From Novosphingobium sp. ERN07 (GTDB lineage: Bacteria; Pseudomonadota; Alphaproteobacteria; Sphingomonadales; Sphingomonadaceae): a stretch of 64,000 nucleotides of DNA. The notes beneath the pieces were generated by a model, which was given only the letters and a program-made list of their open reading frames with translations, was not told the DNA's origin and made no database searches. The stretch spans positions 586,808 through 650,807 of the forward strand of contig NZ_JABAID010000001.1 of assembly GCF_012641335.1 (NCBI RefSeq), given 5' to 3'. A program made the translations under genes and the position numbers. Position 1 is the stretch's first letter; each line of letters starts with the position of its first letter. Below, piece after piece: positions 40,684 through 50,513 of the stretch.

Positions 40684-43353
40684 ATGCGTACTCTTTCTCT
40701 CGTTTCCGCACTCGCGCTGTCTGCTGCCGCCCTTTCCAGCCCGGCGCTTGCGCAGCAGACTGCCGCCAACCCCTCCGCGGCGGCGGGTGTCCACACCGAC
40801 CTTCCGCGCGTAGCGCATCCATCGCACTACACCATCGCGATCACGCCCGATGCCGCCAACCTGAAGTTCAGCGGCCAGTCTTCGGTCGATCTTGAGGTAA
40901 CCGAGGCAACCCCATTTCTGACGCTGCACGCGCTGGACCTGAACATTTCGTCCGCCACGCTGACGCCCACAGGCGGTGCTGCGGTGCCGGTCATCATCAC
41001 TATGGACCCCGCCAGCCAGACCGCGCGTTTCACCGCCGCGCAGCCGCTGGTCCCCGGAAAGTACCGCCTCGACACGACCTATACCGGCGTGATCAACACG
41101 CAGGCCAACGGCCTGTTCGCACTCGATTACCCTGACAAGGTGACCGGCAAGGACGTGCGCGGCCTGTTCACCCAGTTCGAAGCGCCCGATGCGCGCCGCT
41201 TTGCACCGATGTTCGATGAGCCGATCTACAAGGCGACATTCGATCTTTCCGCCGTGGTTGCCGCCAGCCAGATGGCCATCGGCAACATGCCCGTGGCCAA
41301 GGAAGAACCGCTTGAAGGCGGCAAGAAGCGCGTGACCTTCGGCACAAGCCCGAAGATGTCGTCCTACCTGCTGTTTTTCGCGCTCGGTGATTTCGAACGC
41401 ATGGCGCGCGAGGCCGCGCCCGGGGTGCAGGTCGGCATTGTAGCGCCCAAGGCCAGTGGCGAACAGTCACGCTTTGCGCTGAACGAACTTGCACCGCTGA
41501 TCCCTTATTATGCCGACTATTTCGGCCAGCCCTATCCGCTGCCCAAGCTGGATAACGTGGCCGCCCCCGGCCAGTCGCAGTTCTTTTCCGCGATGGAAAA
41601 CTGGGGCGCGATCCTTACGTTCGAACGCATCCTGCTGGATGATCCGGCGATCACCAGCGCGGCGGCGCGGCAGAACATCGTGACCACGCAGGCGCACGAA
41701 GTGGCGCACCAGTGGTTCGGCAATCTGGTGACGATGGCGTGGTGGGAAGACCTCTGGCTGAACGAAGGTTTCGCAAGCTGGATGGAAACCAAGGCTACGG
41801 CCCATTTCCATCCTGACTGGTTCCCCCTGCTGGGCCGCGTGAACGGACGCGATGCCGCAATGGGCCTTGATGGTTACAAGACCACGCACCCTATCGTGCA
41901 GGAGATCAAGACGGTCGACGAGACCAATCAGGCTTTCGACGCGATCACCTATCAGAAGGGTGAAGCGGTCATCTCTATGCTGGAAGCGTTCGCGGGCGAG
42001 ACGGTGTGGCGCGATGGCCTGCGCGCCTACATGCGCGATCACAAGTTTTCGAACACCCGATCGAAGGATCTGTGGCAGGCGGTGGAAAAAGCTGGCGCGC
42101 CGGGGCTGACCGCCATCGCGATGGACTTCACCACCAAGCCCGGCATCCCTCTGGTCAAAGTCACCGGCATGACCTGCAAGAAGGGCGTGACCACGCTCAA
42201 TCTTGAACAGAGTGAATTCAGCGTTGATCGCAAGGATGAAGTTGCCGCCAAGCCGCAGCAATGGAAAGTGCCGCTGCTGGTTTCGAGCGGTTCTGGCGAA
42301 CCCGTGCGCACGATCCTTGATGGCGGCAAGGCCACGGTCAGCGTCAATGGCTGCGGGCCGGTGGTGATCAACGCGGGCCAGCTTGGCTATTACCGCTCGC
42401 TCTACACGCCGAAGATGCTGCAATCGCTGAAGACTGCGATGCCAACGCTCGCACCGGTTGATCAGATGGGTCTGATTGCCGATAATCTTGCGCTCTCAGC
42501 CAGCGGTTATCAGCCCTATGGCCCGGCGTTCGATCTGTTGGCAGCGGTCCCCGGCAATGCCAATCCGGTGGTGCTGGGCAATGCCTTTGGCGATTTCGTG
42601 GGCGCATGGCGCACGCTCGACAAGGACGCCGCCGCACAGAAGAAGCTCGCCGCAAAGGTTGCCGCAACCTACAAGCCACGTCTGCTGGCGCTTGGTTTTG
42701 AACCCAAGGCGGGCGAAAGCCTGCCCGATGCGGACCTGCGCTCCACGCTGATTTCGGGCTTCGGTACGATGGGCGATGCTGATGTGGTGGCAGAGGCGCG
42801 CCGTCGCTTCGCCCTGCTGGCGTCCAACCCCAAGGCGCTCGACGGCCCGCTCAAGACGACGTGGCTGAACATTGTCGCGCGCAATGCCACCAAGGCCGAT
42901 TGGGACGCGATTCAGGCAATGGCGGCGGCATCGAACAGCGCGGTGGAGCGGCAGTTCCTCTACACCCTGCTGGGCCGCCCGGCAGACGCTGCGCTGGCGA
43001 AGGCTGCGCGTGATCTGGCGCTGACCGACGTGCCGGGCAAGACCACCAGCGCGGCAATGATCGTCGCGTCAGCCGCTCTGCACGCCGATGCGACCTATGA
43101 CTATGCGTTGGCCAACCGCGCCAAGGTTGAGGCGCTGGTCGATGCGCAGAGCCGTGTGACCTTCATCGCCGGTCTGGGGTCCAATTCCAGCGATCCGGCG
43201 ATGATCGAAAAGCTCAAGGCGTTCAGGGCCACGGTTCCTGCCGAGGCTGGCCGTCCGGTAGACCGCGTCATCGCGATGCTGACCGAAAAGGCCAAGTCGC
43301 GCCCGCTCTTCGCCAAGGGGCTGACCGACTGGATGGCTGCGAAGAAGCGGTAA
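40684..43353 (+). CDS. M1-family aminopeptidase (PepN-like), exported
   Basis: The 889-residue protein starts with a signal peptide (MRTLSLVSALALSAAALSSPALAQ) and carries the M1 zinc site H338-EVAH342 with Glu361 in LNEGFAS. The exopeptidase loop FSAMENWGAI (a GAMEN variant with Ser for Gly) is also present. The C-terminal half is the helical ERAP-like domain. It removes N-terminal residues from peptides in the periplasm or outside the cell. A 12-bp hairpin follows the stop codon. Confidence 0.94.
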   Translation: MRTLSLVSALALSAAALSSPALAQQTAANPSAAAGVHTDLPRVAHPSHYTIAITPDAANLKFSGQSSVDLEVTEATPFLTLHALDLNISSATLTPTGGAAVPVIITMDPASQTARFTAAQPLVPGKYRLDTTYTGVINTQANGLFALDYPDKVTGKDVRGLFTQFEAPDARRFAPMFDEPIYKATFDLSAVVAASQMAIGNMPVAKEEPLEGGKKRVTFGTSPKMSSYLLFFALGDFERMAREAAPGVQVGIVAPKASGEQSRFALNELAPLIPYYADYFGQPYPLPKLDNVAAPGQSQFFSAMENWGAILTFERILLDDPAITSAAARQNIVTTQAHEVAHQWFGNLVTMAWWEDLWLNEGFASWMETKATAHFHPDWFPLLGRVNGRDAAMGLDGYKTTHPIVQEIKTVDETNQAFDAITYQKGEAVISMLEAFAGETVWRDGLRAYMRDHKFSNTRSKDLWQAVEKAGAPGLTAIAMDFTTKPGIPLVKVTGMTCKKGVTTLNLEQSEFSVDRKDEVAAKPQQWKVPLLVSSGSGEPVRTILDGGKATVSVNGCGPVVINAGQLGYYRSLYTPKMLQSLKTAMPTLAPVDQMGLIADNLALSASGYQPYGPAFDLLAAVPGNANPVVLGNAFGDFVGAWRTLDKDAAAQKKLAAKVAATYKPRLLALGFEPKAGESLPDADLRSTLISGFGTMGDADVVAEARRRFALLASNPKALDGPLKTTWLNIVARNATKADWDAIQAMAAASNSAVERQFLYTLLGRPADAALAKAARDLALTDVPGKTTSAAMIVASAALHADATYDYALANRAKVEALVDAQSRVTFIAGLGSNSSDPAMIEKLKAFRATVPAEAGRPVDRVIAMLTEKAKSRPLFAKGLTDWMAAKKR

Positions 43354-43363
43354 TATCGCATTG

Positions 43364-43395
43364 AGCCCCCTCCTCTTCAGAGGAGGGGGCTATCT
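43364..43395. terminator. Hairpin between convergent aminopeptidase and HerA-like genes
   Basis: AGCCCCCTCCTC (43364-43375) and its exact complement (43380-43391) close a TTCA loop, followed on the plus strand by ATCTTCC. It lies 11 bases after the aminopeptidase stop codon. Confidence 0.7.
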
Positions 43396-43403
43396 TCCTG
43401 CCC

Positions 43404-44978
43404 TCAGCGCAGCAATCCGCCCAGCACGCCGCGCGCGAACCGGCCAAATGCCTCGCCCCCAATCGAAGAGGCGATTGACCCGACCACGGCGGTGATACCC
43501 GTAGACATCGGCGCGGCGCGCGTCTTCTTACCGGTAATCTTGGCCGCGATCACCGCGCCTGCCGATGAAGCGACGGCCCCGGCAGCAGCCTTTCCAGCCT
43601 TCTCCCACATCGACGTGGTGCGGCGCGGCGCGGCGCGTTGCTTATCCTCGCCTTCTTCCTCGATCTGCTGCGCGGCAGCAGCGGCATCGGCGGCTTTTTG
43701 TGCCAGCACTTCGGCAGCCGATTCGCGGTTTACGGCGGTGTCGTATTTGCCCTCGAACGCGCTGACCGACTGGATGATTGCGCGCTCCTTGGCCGTTAGT
43801 GGCCCCAATCGCGAATGCGGCGGTGTGATCAGCGTGCGCTGGACGATAGAGGGTGAGCCATCGTCGTTCAGCGTTGATACCAGCGCCTCGCCCACGCGAA
43901 GCTCGGTGATCACCGTTTCGACATCCAGTTCCTTGTTGATGCGGAACGTCTCTGCCGCCGCCTTGATCGCGCGCTGATCGCGGGGCGTGAAGGCCCGCAG
44001 CGCGTGCTGCACGCGGTTGCCAAGCTGGCCTGCGATCTTTTCAGGAATGTCGATGGGGTTCTGCGAGATGAAATAGACGCCCACGCCCTTTGACCGGATC
44101 AGGCGGACAACCTGTTCCACCTTTTCCATCAGCGCATCCGGTGCATCCTCGAACAGCAGGTGCGCTTCGTCGAAGAAGAACACCAGCACCGGCTTGTCGG
44201 GATCACCCACTTCGGGCAGCGCTTCGAACAGTTCGGACAGCAGCCACAACAGGAACGTCGCGTAAAGCTTGGGGCTTTGCATCAGCTTTTCGGCGGCCAG
44301 CACGTTCACCATGCCGTGCCCTTGGTCATCCACCTTGATGAAGTCGTTGATCTCGAAAGCAGGTTCGCCAAAAAAGCGGTCCGCGCCCTGGCTTTCAAAG
44401 GCGAGCAACTGCCGCTGAATGGTGCCGACGCTGGCCTTTGAAACGTTGCCGTATTTGCCTGAAAGCTCGCTGGCATTTTCGGCGCAGGCCATCAGCACCG
44501 ATTGCAGATCGGGCAGGTCGATCAGCAGCAAGCCGTTGTCATCGGCATAGCGGAAGGCGATGTTCAGCACGCCTTCCTGCGTATCGTTCAGGCCCATCAG
44601 CCGGGCCAGCAGCAGCGGCCCCATTTCCGAAATCGTGGTGCGGATCGGGTGCCCGTTCTCTCCATAAAGATCCCAGAACACCGCCGGATTATCGGCATAG
44701 GCGTAGTCGGTTATGCCCAGTTCCTTGGCGCGTGCTTCCAGCGAAGCGGCGTGCTTGAACGTGGGGCTGCCGGGCATTGAAATGCCCGCAAGATCACCTT
44801 TCACGTCGGCCATGAATACGGGCACGCCGCGCAGCGAAAACTGTTCGGCAATGCCCTGTAAAGTCACCGTCTTGCCGGTGCCAGTGGCCCCTGCGATCAA
44901 TCCGTGGCGGTTCGCCCGGCGCAGGCGCAGCACTTGCCGTTCGCCGTTGGATGCAAGACCAAGATAGATGTCGTCCAT
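43404..44978 (-). CDS. HerA/YjgR-like (DUF853) ATPase
   Basis: I take the ATG at 44978 ([19 protein letters not shown]), giving 524 residues; an upstream ATG at 45020 is possible. Walker A is GATGTGKT (30-37), Walker B is [11 protein letters not shown], and the arginine finger region is [18 protein letters not shown]. This is the FtsK-HerA superfamily. The C-terminal 100 residues contain a coiled Ala/Glu-rich segment and a glycine-rich hydrophobic end. Its function in bacteria is unclear; a DNA translocation role is assumed from the fold. Confidence 0.9.
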   Translation of the reverse strand: MDDIYLGLASNGERQVLRLRRANRHGLIAGATGTGKTVTLQGIAEQFSLRGVPVFMADVKGDLAGISMPGSPTFKHAASLEARAKELGITDYAYADNPAVFWDLYGENGHPIRTTISEMGPLLLARLMGLNDTQEGVLNIAFRYADDNGLLLIDLPDLQSVLMACAENASELSGKYGNVSKASVGTIQRQLLAFESQGADRFFGEPAFEINDFIKVDDQGHGMVNVLAAEKLMQSPKLYATFLLWLLSELFEALPEVGDPDKPVLVFFFDEAHLLFEDAPDALMEKVEQVVRLIRSKGVGVYFISQNPIDIPEKIAGQLGNRVQHALRAFTPRDQRAIKAAAETFRINKELDVETVITELRVGEALVSTLNDDGSPSIVQRTLITPPHSRLGPLTAKERAIIQSVSAFEGKYDTAVNRESAAEVLAQKAADAAAAAQQIEEEGEDKQRAAPRRTTSMWEKAGKAAAGAVASSAGAVIAAKITGKKTRAAPMSTGITAVVGSIASSIGGEAFGRFARGVLGGLLR

Positions 44979-45080
44979 GTGCAGAACCCCATGCGTTTGG
45001 CCAATGATTAGGCCGGGCAACCGCCCCTTGCGAGGGGTTTTTGCATCCAGAGCGGGGAACGGCTAGAGCGCGGTCCAGCC

Positions 45081-46850
45081 ATGAGCCTCAAGCCCTTCAT
45101 TCTCCTTGATGATGCCCGAACCGAGGGTGCCAGCGATGCGCGTCTCTATGAGGATGCGCTGGAAGTGGTCGTCGCGCGCCGGGCTGATGAGGTGGAAGCC
45201 GCATTGGCGCAGATTGCCGCAACGCCCGGCGATTGGGCGGGCTATCTGGCCTATGAAGCCGGGCTGGCGCTCGAACCGCGCCTGGCCCCGCTGGCGGCAG
45301 AGCGCACCGGTGCAGCGGGGCCTCTGGTGTGGTTTGCGCGGTTCGGCAAAGTCACGCGCATGGCCAGCGCCGAAGTGGAACGCTGGCTTGCGACCGAGGC
45401 AACCGGCGCAGGCCGGCTTGGCCCGATGGGCGCGGCCATCTCGTGCGGGGGCTATGCCAAGGCTTTCGGATTGGTGCAGGAAGCGATCCGCGCGGGCGAT
45501 ATCTATCAGGCGAACCTCACGTTTCCGCTGGCCGGAACATGGGATGGCGATCCGCTGGCAATCTATGCCGATGTGCGCCGCGATGCGCGTAGCGGTTATG
45601 GCGGCGTGGTCTGGGATGGTTCGCATTGGCACCTCTCGTTTTCGCCCGAACTGTTCTTCAAGCTGGCCGATGGCGAGGCGCGCGTCCGCCCGATGAAGGG
45701 CACTGCGCCGCGGGGGGCCACGCCGGAAGAGGACGCGCGGTTCAAGGCAGACCTTGCCGCCAGCGTGAAGGACCGCGCCGAAAACCTGATGATCGTCGAT
45801 CTGATGCGCAACGATCTTTCGCGCGTGTCGAATGCAGGTTCGGTCAAGGTCGAGGCTCCTTTTGCCATCGAAAGCTACCCAACGGTCCATCAGATGGTAA
45901 CGACGGTGCGCGCAAGGCTGGCTCCGGGCGAGAACGCGCGCAGCCTGCTTCACGCGATTTTTCCTTGCGGCTCGATCACCGGCGCGCCCAAGATTCGTGC
46001 GATGGAGATCATCCATCAGGCAGAGCGCGATGCACGCGGTGTCTATTGCGGATCGATTGGGCGGATAGACCCCTCTGGCGATGCCGCGTTCAATGTGGCA
46101 ATCCGCACGGTGCGCCTTTCGCCGGATGGCCGCGCGGTCATGGGGGTGGGGTCGGCCGTCGTGGCCGATTCCGCGATGATCGGCGAATGGCGCGAATGCG
46201 TGGTGAAGGGGAATTTCTTGCGCTTGTCTGCCGGCCATGCCGACCTGATTGAAACGATGGCCTTCGATCCGGCCAAGGGCATCGAACTGCTCGAACTGCA
46301 TCTCGAACGGATGAAGGCAAGCGCGCTGACGCTGGGCTTCAGCTTTGATCGCCACGCACTGCGCAACGCGATTCACGCGCTGTGCTTCGATCTGGATGCG
46401 CCTGCCAAAGTGCGATTGGTGGTGTCGAAAAGCGGGGCGCACGCGCTGGATGCCGGCCCGATGCCTGCGCCCTTGGATAGCCTGACCTGCGCCGTCCTGC
46501 CGCTGCCGGTTTCTGATGGCGATTGGCGGCTGCGACATAAGACGACCGACCGGGGCTTCTATGAAGCAGGCCTCGCCGCCGCAAAGAAGGCGGGTGCAGG
46601 TGAGGCACTGTTCCTGCGCGACGATGGCCTGCTGACCGAAGGCATGTTCACCAACATTTTTGTCGAGCGCGATGGCGTGCTGCTTACGCCTCGCGCGGAC
46701 CTTGGCCTGCTGCGGGGCGTCCTGCGCCGTTCGCTGATCGAGGCTGGGCGTGCGGTTGAGGCGGACCTGACGCTTGATGACCTGTCCGGCGGTTTCTTGG
46801 TGGGCAACGCCCTGCGCGGGCTGATCCCGGCGCGGCTCTTGGGCGCATGA
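45081..46850 (+). CDS. pabB: Bifunctional aminodeoxychorismate synthase component I / aminodeoxychorismate lyase (PabB-PabC fusion)
   Basis: The 589-residue protein joins two folate enzymes. Residues 1 to about 370 are a PabB (DIYQANLTFPL, RPMKGTAPRG, PFAIESYPTVHQMVTTV, CGSITGAPKIRAMEIIH, GDAAFNVAIRT). Residues 385-589 form a class IV aminotransferase-fold lyase (LLELHLERMKASALTLGF, KTTDRGFYEAG, LLTEGMFTNIFV, RRSLIEAGRAVEADL). Together with a PabA glutaminase encoded elsewhere they give p-aminobenzoate from chorismate. The next gene starts on its stop codon (ATGA). Confidence 0.93.
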   Translation: MSLKPFILLDDARTEGASDARLYEDALEVVVARRADEVEAALAQIAATPGDWAGYLAYEAGLALEPRLAPLAAERTGAAGPLVWFARFGKVTRMASAEVERWLATEATGAGRLGPMGAAISCGGYAKAFGLVQEAIRAGDIYQANLTFPLAGTWDGDPLAIYADVRRDARSGYGGVVWDGSHWHLSFSPELFFKLADGEARVRPMKGTAPRGATPEEDARFKADLAASVKDRAENLMIVDLMRNDLSRVSNAGSVKVEAPFAIESYPTVHQMVTTVRARLAPGENARSLLHAIFPCGSITGAPKIRAMEIIHQAERDARGVYCGSIGRIDPSGDAAFNVAIRTVRLSPDGRAVMGVGSAVVADSAMIGEWRECVVKGNFLRLSAGHADLIETMAFDPAKGIELLELHLERMKASALTLGFSFDRHALRNAIHALCFDLDAPAKVRLVVSKSGAHALDAGPMPAPLDSLTCAVLPLPVSDGDWRLRHKTTDRGFYEAGLAAAKKAGAGEALFLRDDGLLTEGMFTNIFVERDGVLLTPRADLGLLRGVLRRSLIEAGRAVEADLTLDDLSGGFLVGNALRGLIPARLLGA

Positions 46851-48022
46851 ACATGACGAAGCTTTCTCAGGCCCTTGCACGCATTGCGCCTTCACAAACC
46901 ACCGCGATTACCGACCGCGCGATCCAGCTTCGCGCTGAAGGCCGCGATGTGATTTCGCTCTCGGTGGGCGAACCGGATTTCGCTACGCCTGCCCATGTGG
47001 TGCAAGCGGCGAAGGATGCGCTTGATGCGGGCGATACCAAGTATACCGCCGTCGTCGGCACAGCAGCCTTGCGTGAAGCGGCGGCTTTGCATTTCCGCCG
47101 CGATCTGGGCATCGAAGTGCCCGCTTCGCAGGTCATCGTTAGCGCGGGCGGCAAGCAGGCGATCTTCCACGCCCTGTTGGCCACACTCGATCCAGGCGAC
47201 GAAGTGCTGATCCCCAGCCCGTGGTGGGTCAGCTATCCTGAAATCGTGCGCTTTGCAGGCGCGCAAGTGGTCGATCTGCCCACCGATGCGGCGGGCGGTT
47301 TCCGCATCACCGCAACGCAGCTTGAAGCGGCGATCACGCCTGCCACGCGCTGGCTGCTGCTTAACAGCCCCGGCAATCCCACCGGCGCGACCTATCCGGC
47401 GGAGGAACTGCGGGCACTGGGCGAAGTGCTGCGCCGCCATCCGCGCGTTCTGGTGATGAGCGACGATATCTATGCGCCGCTGCGCTATGGCGATGGTGCC
47501 CACGCCACGCTTGCGGTGGAATGCCCCGATCTTGCCGACCGCATCCTGACCGTATCGGGCGTGTCCAAAAGCCACGCGATGACCGGCTTCCGCATCGGTG
47601 TTGCCGCAGGTCCGGCATGGCTGATCGGCGCGATGGGGCGGCTTCAATCGCACTCTTCGGGCAATCCGGCTTCGATTTCTCAGGCGGCTGCGGTGGCTGC
47701 GTTCGAAGGGCCGCAGGCGTTTCTGCTGGAATGGCGTGAACGGTTCCGGACGCGCCGCGATATGGTTTGCGCTGCAATCAATGCCATTACCGGCCTGTCC
47801 ACTCCGATTCCCGATGGCGCATTCTACTGTATGGTCGACGCCACCCCTTTGATGGCGCGGTTCGGAAATGATGAAGCGCTGTGCCTGCATCTGCTGGAAA
47901 GCGGTGTGGCGGTCGTCCCTGCATCGGCCTTTGGCGGGCGCGATGGTTTCCGCATCAGCTTCGCAGCGGACGAGGCAAAACTCGAAGAAGCGCTCCGGCG
48001 TATTGCAAAGGCTGTGGCGTGA
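46847..48022 (+). CDS. Class I/II aminotransferase (aspartate aminotransferase-like)
   Basis: The ATG at 46847 overlaps the pabBC stop codon. The 391-residue fold-type I PLP enzyme has VISLSVGEPDFATPAHVVQAA, YTAVVGTAALREA, LLLNSPGNPTGATYPAEEL, the PLP lysine in VSGVSKSHAMTGFRIG and a closing GFRISFAADEAKLEEALRRI. It most likely transaminates aspartate or aromatic/prephenate substrates; specificity is not readable. It sits in a run of four overlapping or abutting genes. Confidence 0.9.
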   Translation: MNMTKLSQALARIAPSQTTAITDRAIQLRAEGRDVISLSVGEPDFATPAHVVQAAKDALDAGDTKYTAVVGTAALREAAALHFRRDLGIEVPASQVIVSAGGKQAIFHALLATLDPGDEVLIPSPWWVSYPEIVRFAGAQVVDLPTDAAGGFRITATQLEAAITPATRWLLLNSPGNPTGATYPAEELRALGEVLRRHPRVLVMSDDIYAPLRYGDGAHATLAVECPDLADRILTVSGVSKSHAMTGFRIGVAAGPAWLIGAMGRLQSHSSGNPASISQAAAVAAFEGPQAFLLEWRERFRTRRDMVCAAINAITGLSTPIPDGAFYCMVDATPLMARFGNDEALCLHLLESGVAVVPASAFGGRDGFRISFAADEAKLEEALRRIAKAVA

Positions 48023-48681
48023 TCGATTTTTCCATCCTGTTCGAAGACGGTGAAGCGCTGGTGATCGACAAGCCTGCGGGCCTGCCGCTGGATCGTCCGC
48101 GCGCGGGCGGCGATAGCCTCGAAAATCATCTCGATGCGCTGCGCTTCGGCTTCCAGCGCGAACCGTTCCCGGTCCACCGTCTCGACCGCGATACATCGGG
48201 CTGCCTTCTGCTGGCACGCAATCCCAAGGCGCTGAAACGCTTTTCCGCCGCATTTGAAGCGCGCGAGGTGGAGAAGGTCTATCTCGGCATCGTGGCTGGC
48301 GAAGTGGAGGGAGAAAGCGGCACGATTGACCTTGCGTTGTCCAAGATCAGTTCCGCCGAAAAGGGCTGGCGCATGATCTCGGCCAAGAAGGGCAAGCCTG
48401 CCGTCACCCGCTGGAAAGTCCTGTCGCGCAAGCCCGGCCTGACGCTGGTGGAATTTCGTCCCGAAACCGGTCGCACCCACCAGATCCGCGTCCACGCGCT
48501 GGCCGGGCTGGGCCATGCGCTGGTTGGCGATCCGATCTATGGAGACGGCAAGGGGGCATGGCGCACGATGCTCCACGCTTCGGAACTCACCGTGCCGCGC
48601 GCGGGCAAGGAGCCGATTGAAGGCTATTCTCCGATGCCCGTCGATTTTGATGCTTTCAGCTTCGAACTGCCCCAGACCTGA
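48019..48681 (+). CDS. RluA-family pseudouridine synthase
   Basis: The GTG at 48019 overlaps the previous stop codon (GTGA), giving 220 residues without an S4 domain. The catalytic motif is FPVHRLDRDTSGCLLLARN (the Asp of HRLDRDTSG), then ETGRTHQIRVHALAGLGHALVGDPIYG. The protein is short and lacks the N-terminal S4 RNA-binding region, like RluA itself. Its target, in rRNA or tRNA, is unknown. Confidence 0.92.
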   Translation: MIDFSILFEDGEALVIDKPAGLPLDRPRAGGDSLENHLDALRFGFQREPFPVHRLDRDTSGCLLLARNPKALKRFSAAFEAREVEKVYLGIVAGEVEGESGTIDLALSKISSAEKGWRMISAKKGKPAVTRWKVLSRKPGLTLVEFRPETGRTHQIRVHALAGLGHALVGDPIYGDGKGAWRTMLHASELTVPRAGKEPIEGYSPMPVDFDAFSFELPQT

Positions 48682-48682
48682 T

Positions 48683-49096
48683 ATGTCGCCCGACGCTCTC
48701 GTCGCTCATGCGCTGACGCTGGTCGAGGAAAGCTTCATCGCATCGGCTGGGCCGGGCGGCCAGAACGTCAACAAAGTGGCCACCGCCGTGCAGGTGCGGC
48801 TCGATGTCTTCGCGCTGCGCCTTCCGCCCGAGATATTTCATCGGCTGAAAGAACTGGCAGGCAGCAAGATGACCGCCAAGGGCGAAATCGTGCTGACCGC
48901 GCGCAGCTATCGCACGCAGGAACAGAACCGTGATGATGCCAGAAAGCGCCTCTCTGAACTGCTGAAAGGTGCCTGTAACCTGCCGCAAAAGCGTGCCAAG
49001 TCGCGTCTGAACCGCGTCGGCAAGACTGAAAGGCTGGCAGGTAAGAAGCTACGCGGCGCAGTGAAGGCCGGACGCGGCAAGGTCAGGCTGGATTAG
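48683..49096 (+). CDS. arfB: Alternative ribosome-rescue factor ArfB (peptidyl-tRNA hydrolase)
   Basis: The ATG at 48683, one base after the previous stop, gives 137 residues. It contains GGQ (25-27) in [16 protein letters not shown], a mini release-factor domain, and the basic C-terminal tail ([23 protein letters not shown]) that enters the mRNA channel of stalled ribosomes. It frees peptides on ribosomes without a stop codon. It is convergent with murA and overlaps it by four bases. Confidence 0.95.
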   Translation: MSPDALVAHALTLVEESFIASAGPGGQNVNKVATAVQVRLDVFALRLPPEIFHRLKELAGSKMTAKGEIVLTARSYRTQEQNRDDARKRLSELLKGACNLPQKRAKSRLNRVGKTERLAGKKLRGAVKAGRGKVRLD

Positions 49097-50376
49097 TCCC
49101 CGCCGACCCGCTCGATCTCCGCGCCCATCAGCGAAAGCTTTTCTTCAAGCCGCTCGTACCCGCGATCAAGGTGATAGAGGCGGTGAACCTGCGTTTCGCC
49201 CTCTGCTGCAAGGCCTGCGATCACAAGGCTCATCGATGCGCGAAGATCGGTCGCCATCACTTCGGCACCGGTCAGCCCATCAACGCCATGCACCACGGCA
49301 GTGCGGCCCTTAGTCTCGATCCGTGCGCCCATGCGATTGAGTTCGGGCACGTGCATGTAGCGGTTCTCGAAGATCGTTTCGGTCAGCACCGATGATCCGT
49401 TGGCCAGGCAAAGCATCGCCATTAGCTGCGCCTGCATGTCCGTGGCAAAGCCGGGATAAGGCGCGGTCGACAGCGTGACCGGCTTCAGCGGGCCGTCCGC
49501 TGCAACATAGATCCCGCCCTTGCGCGGCTCCACATGCACGCCTGCATCGCGCAGCGCCTGCACGGTGGCTTCCATATCCTCGATCTTCGCGCCCTGCAGC
49601 ATCACGTCGCCACCGGTGATCGCTGCGGCGCAGGCATAGGAGCCGGCCTCGATACGGTCAGGCATGACCATGTAGGTCGCGCCGTGCAGCCGGTCTACGC
49701 CGTGGATCGTCAGGTCCGACGTGCCGATACCCTCGATCTGCGCGCCCATCGCCACCAGCAGATTGCACAAGTCGACGATTTCCGGTTCGCGCGCGGCGTT
49801 GTGGAGGGTGGACTTGCCCTTGCACAGCACTGCCGCCATCAGCGCGTTCTCGGTCGCGCCCACGGACACGACGGGGAAGGAATAGCGCCCGCCCGGCAGC
49901 CCGCCATCGGGTGCAACCGCGCGAACATAGCCTGCCGCCAGTTCGATCTGTGCGCCTAGCGCTTCAAGCGCCTTAAGGTGAAGGTCGATTGGCCGGTTGC
50001 CGATTGCGCAGCCGCCTGGCAGCGAAACGGTCGCCTCGCCGCCGCGCGCCAGCATCGGGCCGAGTACGAGGATGGACGCCCGCATCTTGCGAACGAGGTC
50101 ATAGGGCGCAACCGTTGACGTCAGCCGCGTGGCCTGCAGCGTCATCACCCGCCCGAAATCCTCTGGCCGTGCGCCTGCGATCGAGGTCGAGACGCCGAAC
50201 TGGTTCATCAGGTGCTGGAACCCGTCGATATCGGCAAGGCGCGGCAGGTTGCGCAGCGTCAGCGGTTCGTCCGTCAGCAGCGCGCAAGGTAGCAGTGTGA
50301 GTGCCGAGTTTTTTGCGCCGGATACCGGCACCGTCCCTGAGAGGCGCTTACCGCCACGGATGATGATCTTGTCCAT
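49093..50376 (-). CDS. murA: UDP-N-acetylglucosamine 1-carboxyvinyltransferase MurA
   Basis: The 427-residue enolpyruvate transferase makes the first committed step of peptidoglycan synthesis. The start [20 protein letters not shown] includes K22-N23, and the PEP-binding cysteine is C123 in [16 protein letters not shown], so the enzyme should be of the fosfomycin-sensitive type. [14 protein letters not shown] and [14 protein letters not shown] are also typical. Length is normal. It is divergent from galU. Confidence 0.97.
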   Translation of the reverse strand: MDKIIIRGGKRLSGTVPVSGAKNSALTLLPCALLTDEPLTLRNLPRLADIDGFQHLMNQFGVSTSIAGARPEDFGRVMTLQATRLTSTVAPYDLVRKMRASILVLGPMLARGGEATVSLPGGCAIGNRPIDLHLKALEALGAQIELAAGYVRAVAPDGGLPGGRYSFPVVSVGATENALMAAVLCKGKSTLHNAAREPEIVDLCNLLVAMGAQIEGIGTSDLTIHGVDRLHGATYMVMPDRIEAGSYACAAAITGGDVMLQGAKIEDMEATVQALRDAGVHVEPRKGGIYVAADGPLKPVTLSTAPYPGFATDMQAQLMAMLCLANGSSVLTETIFENRYMHVPELNRMGARIETKGRTAVVHGVDGLTGAEVMATDLRASMSLVIAGLAAEGETQVHRLYHLDRGYERLEEKLSLMGAEIERVGGD

Positions 50377-50443
50377 CGCTGCCGTTTAACCGGTTTGCTG
50401 TCTCACGCAAGTATGAGCGATTGGTTAACTCCTCGCCGCTAGC

Positions 50444-50449
50444 TTGACA
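50444..50449 (+). promoter_or_regulatory. TTGACA -35-like element upstream of galU
   Basis: A perfect -35 hexamer lies 65 bases before the galU start; no clear -10 is seen at the right spacing, so the assignment is weak. Confidence 0.3.
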
Positions 50450-50513
50450 TTTCTCCTAAGTAATTGTGCAGTGCATCATGAGGGTGCAACAAACCGAGGA
50501 TAAGGCAGGAAAA

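Noticed and set aside
45063..46895. A 610-residue minus-strand frame opposite pabB-pabC
   Set aside because: Arg/His/Gln-rich composition typical of antisense frames, no family motif, and the plus-strand gene is certain.
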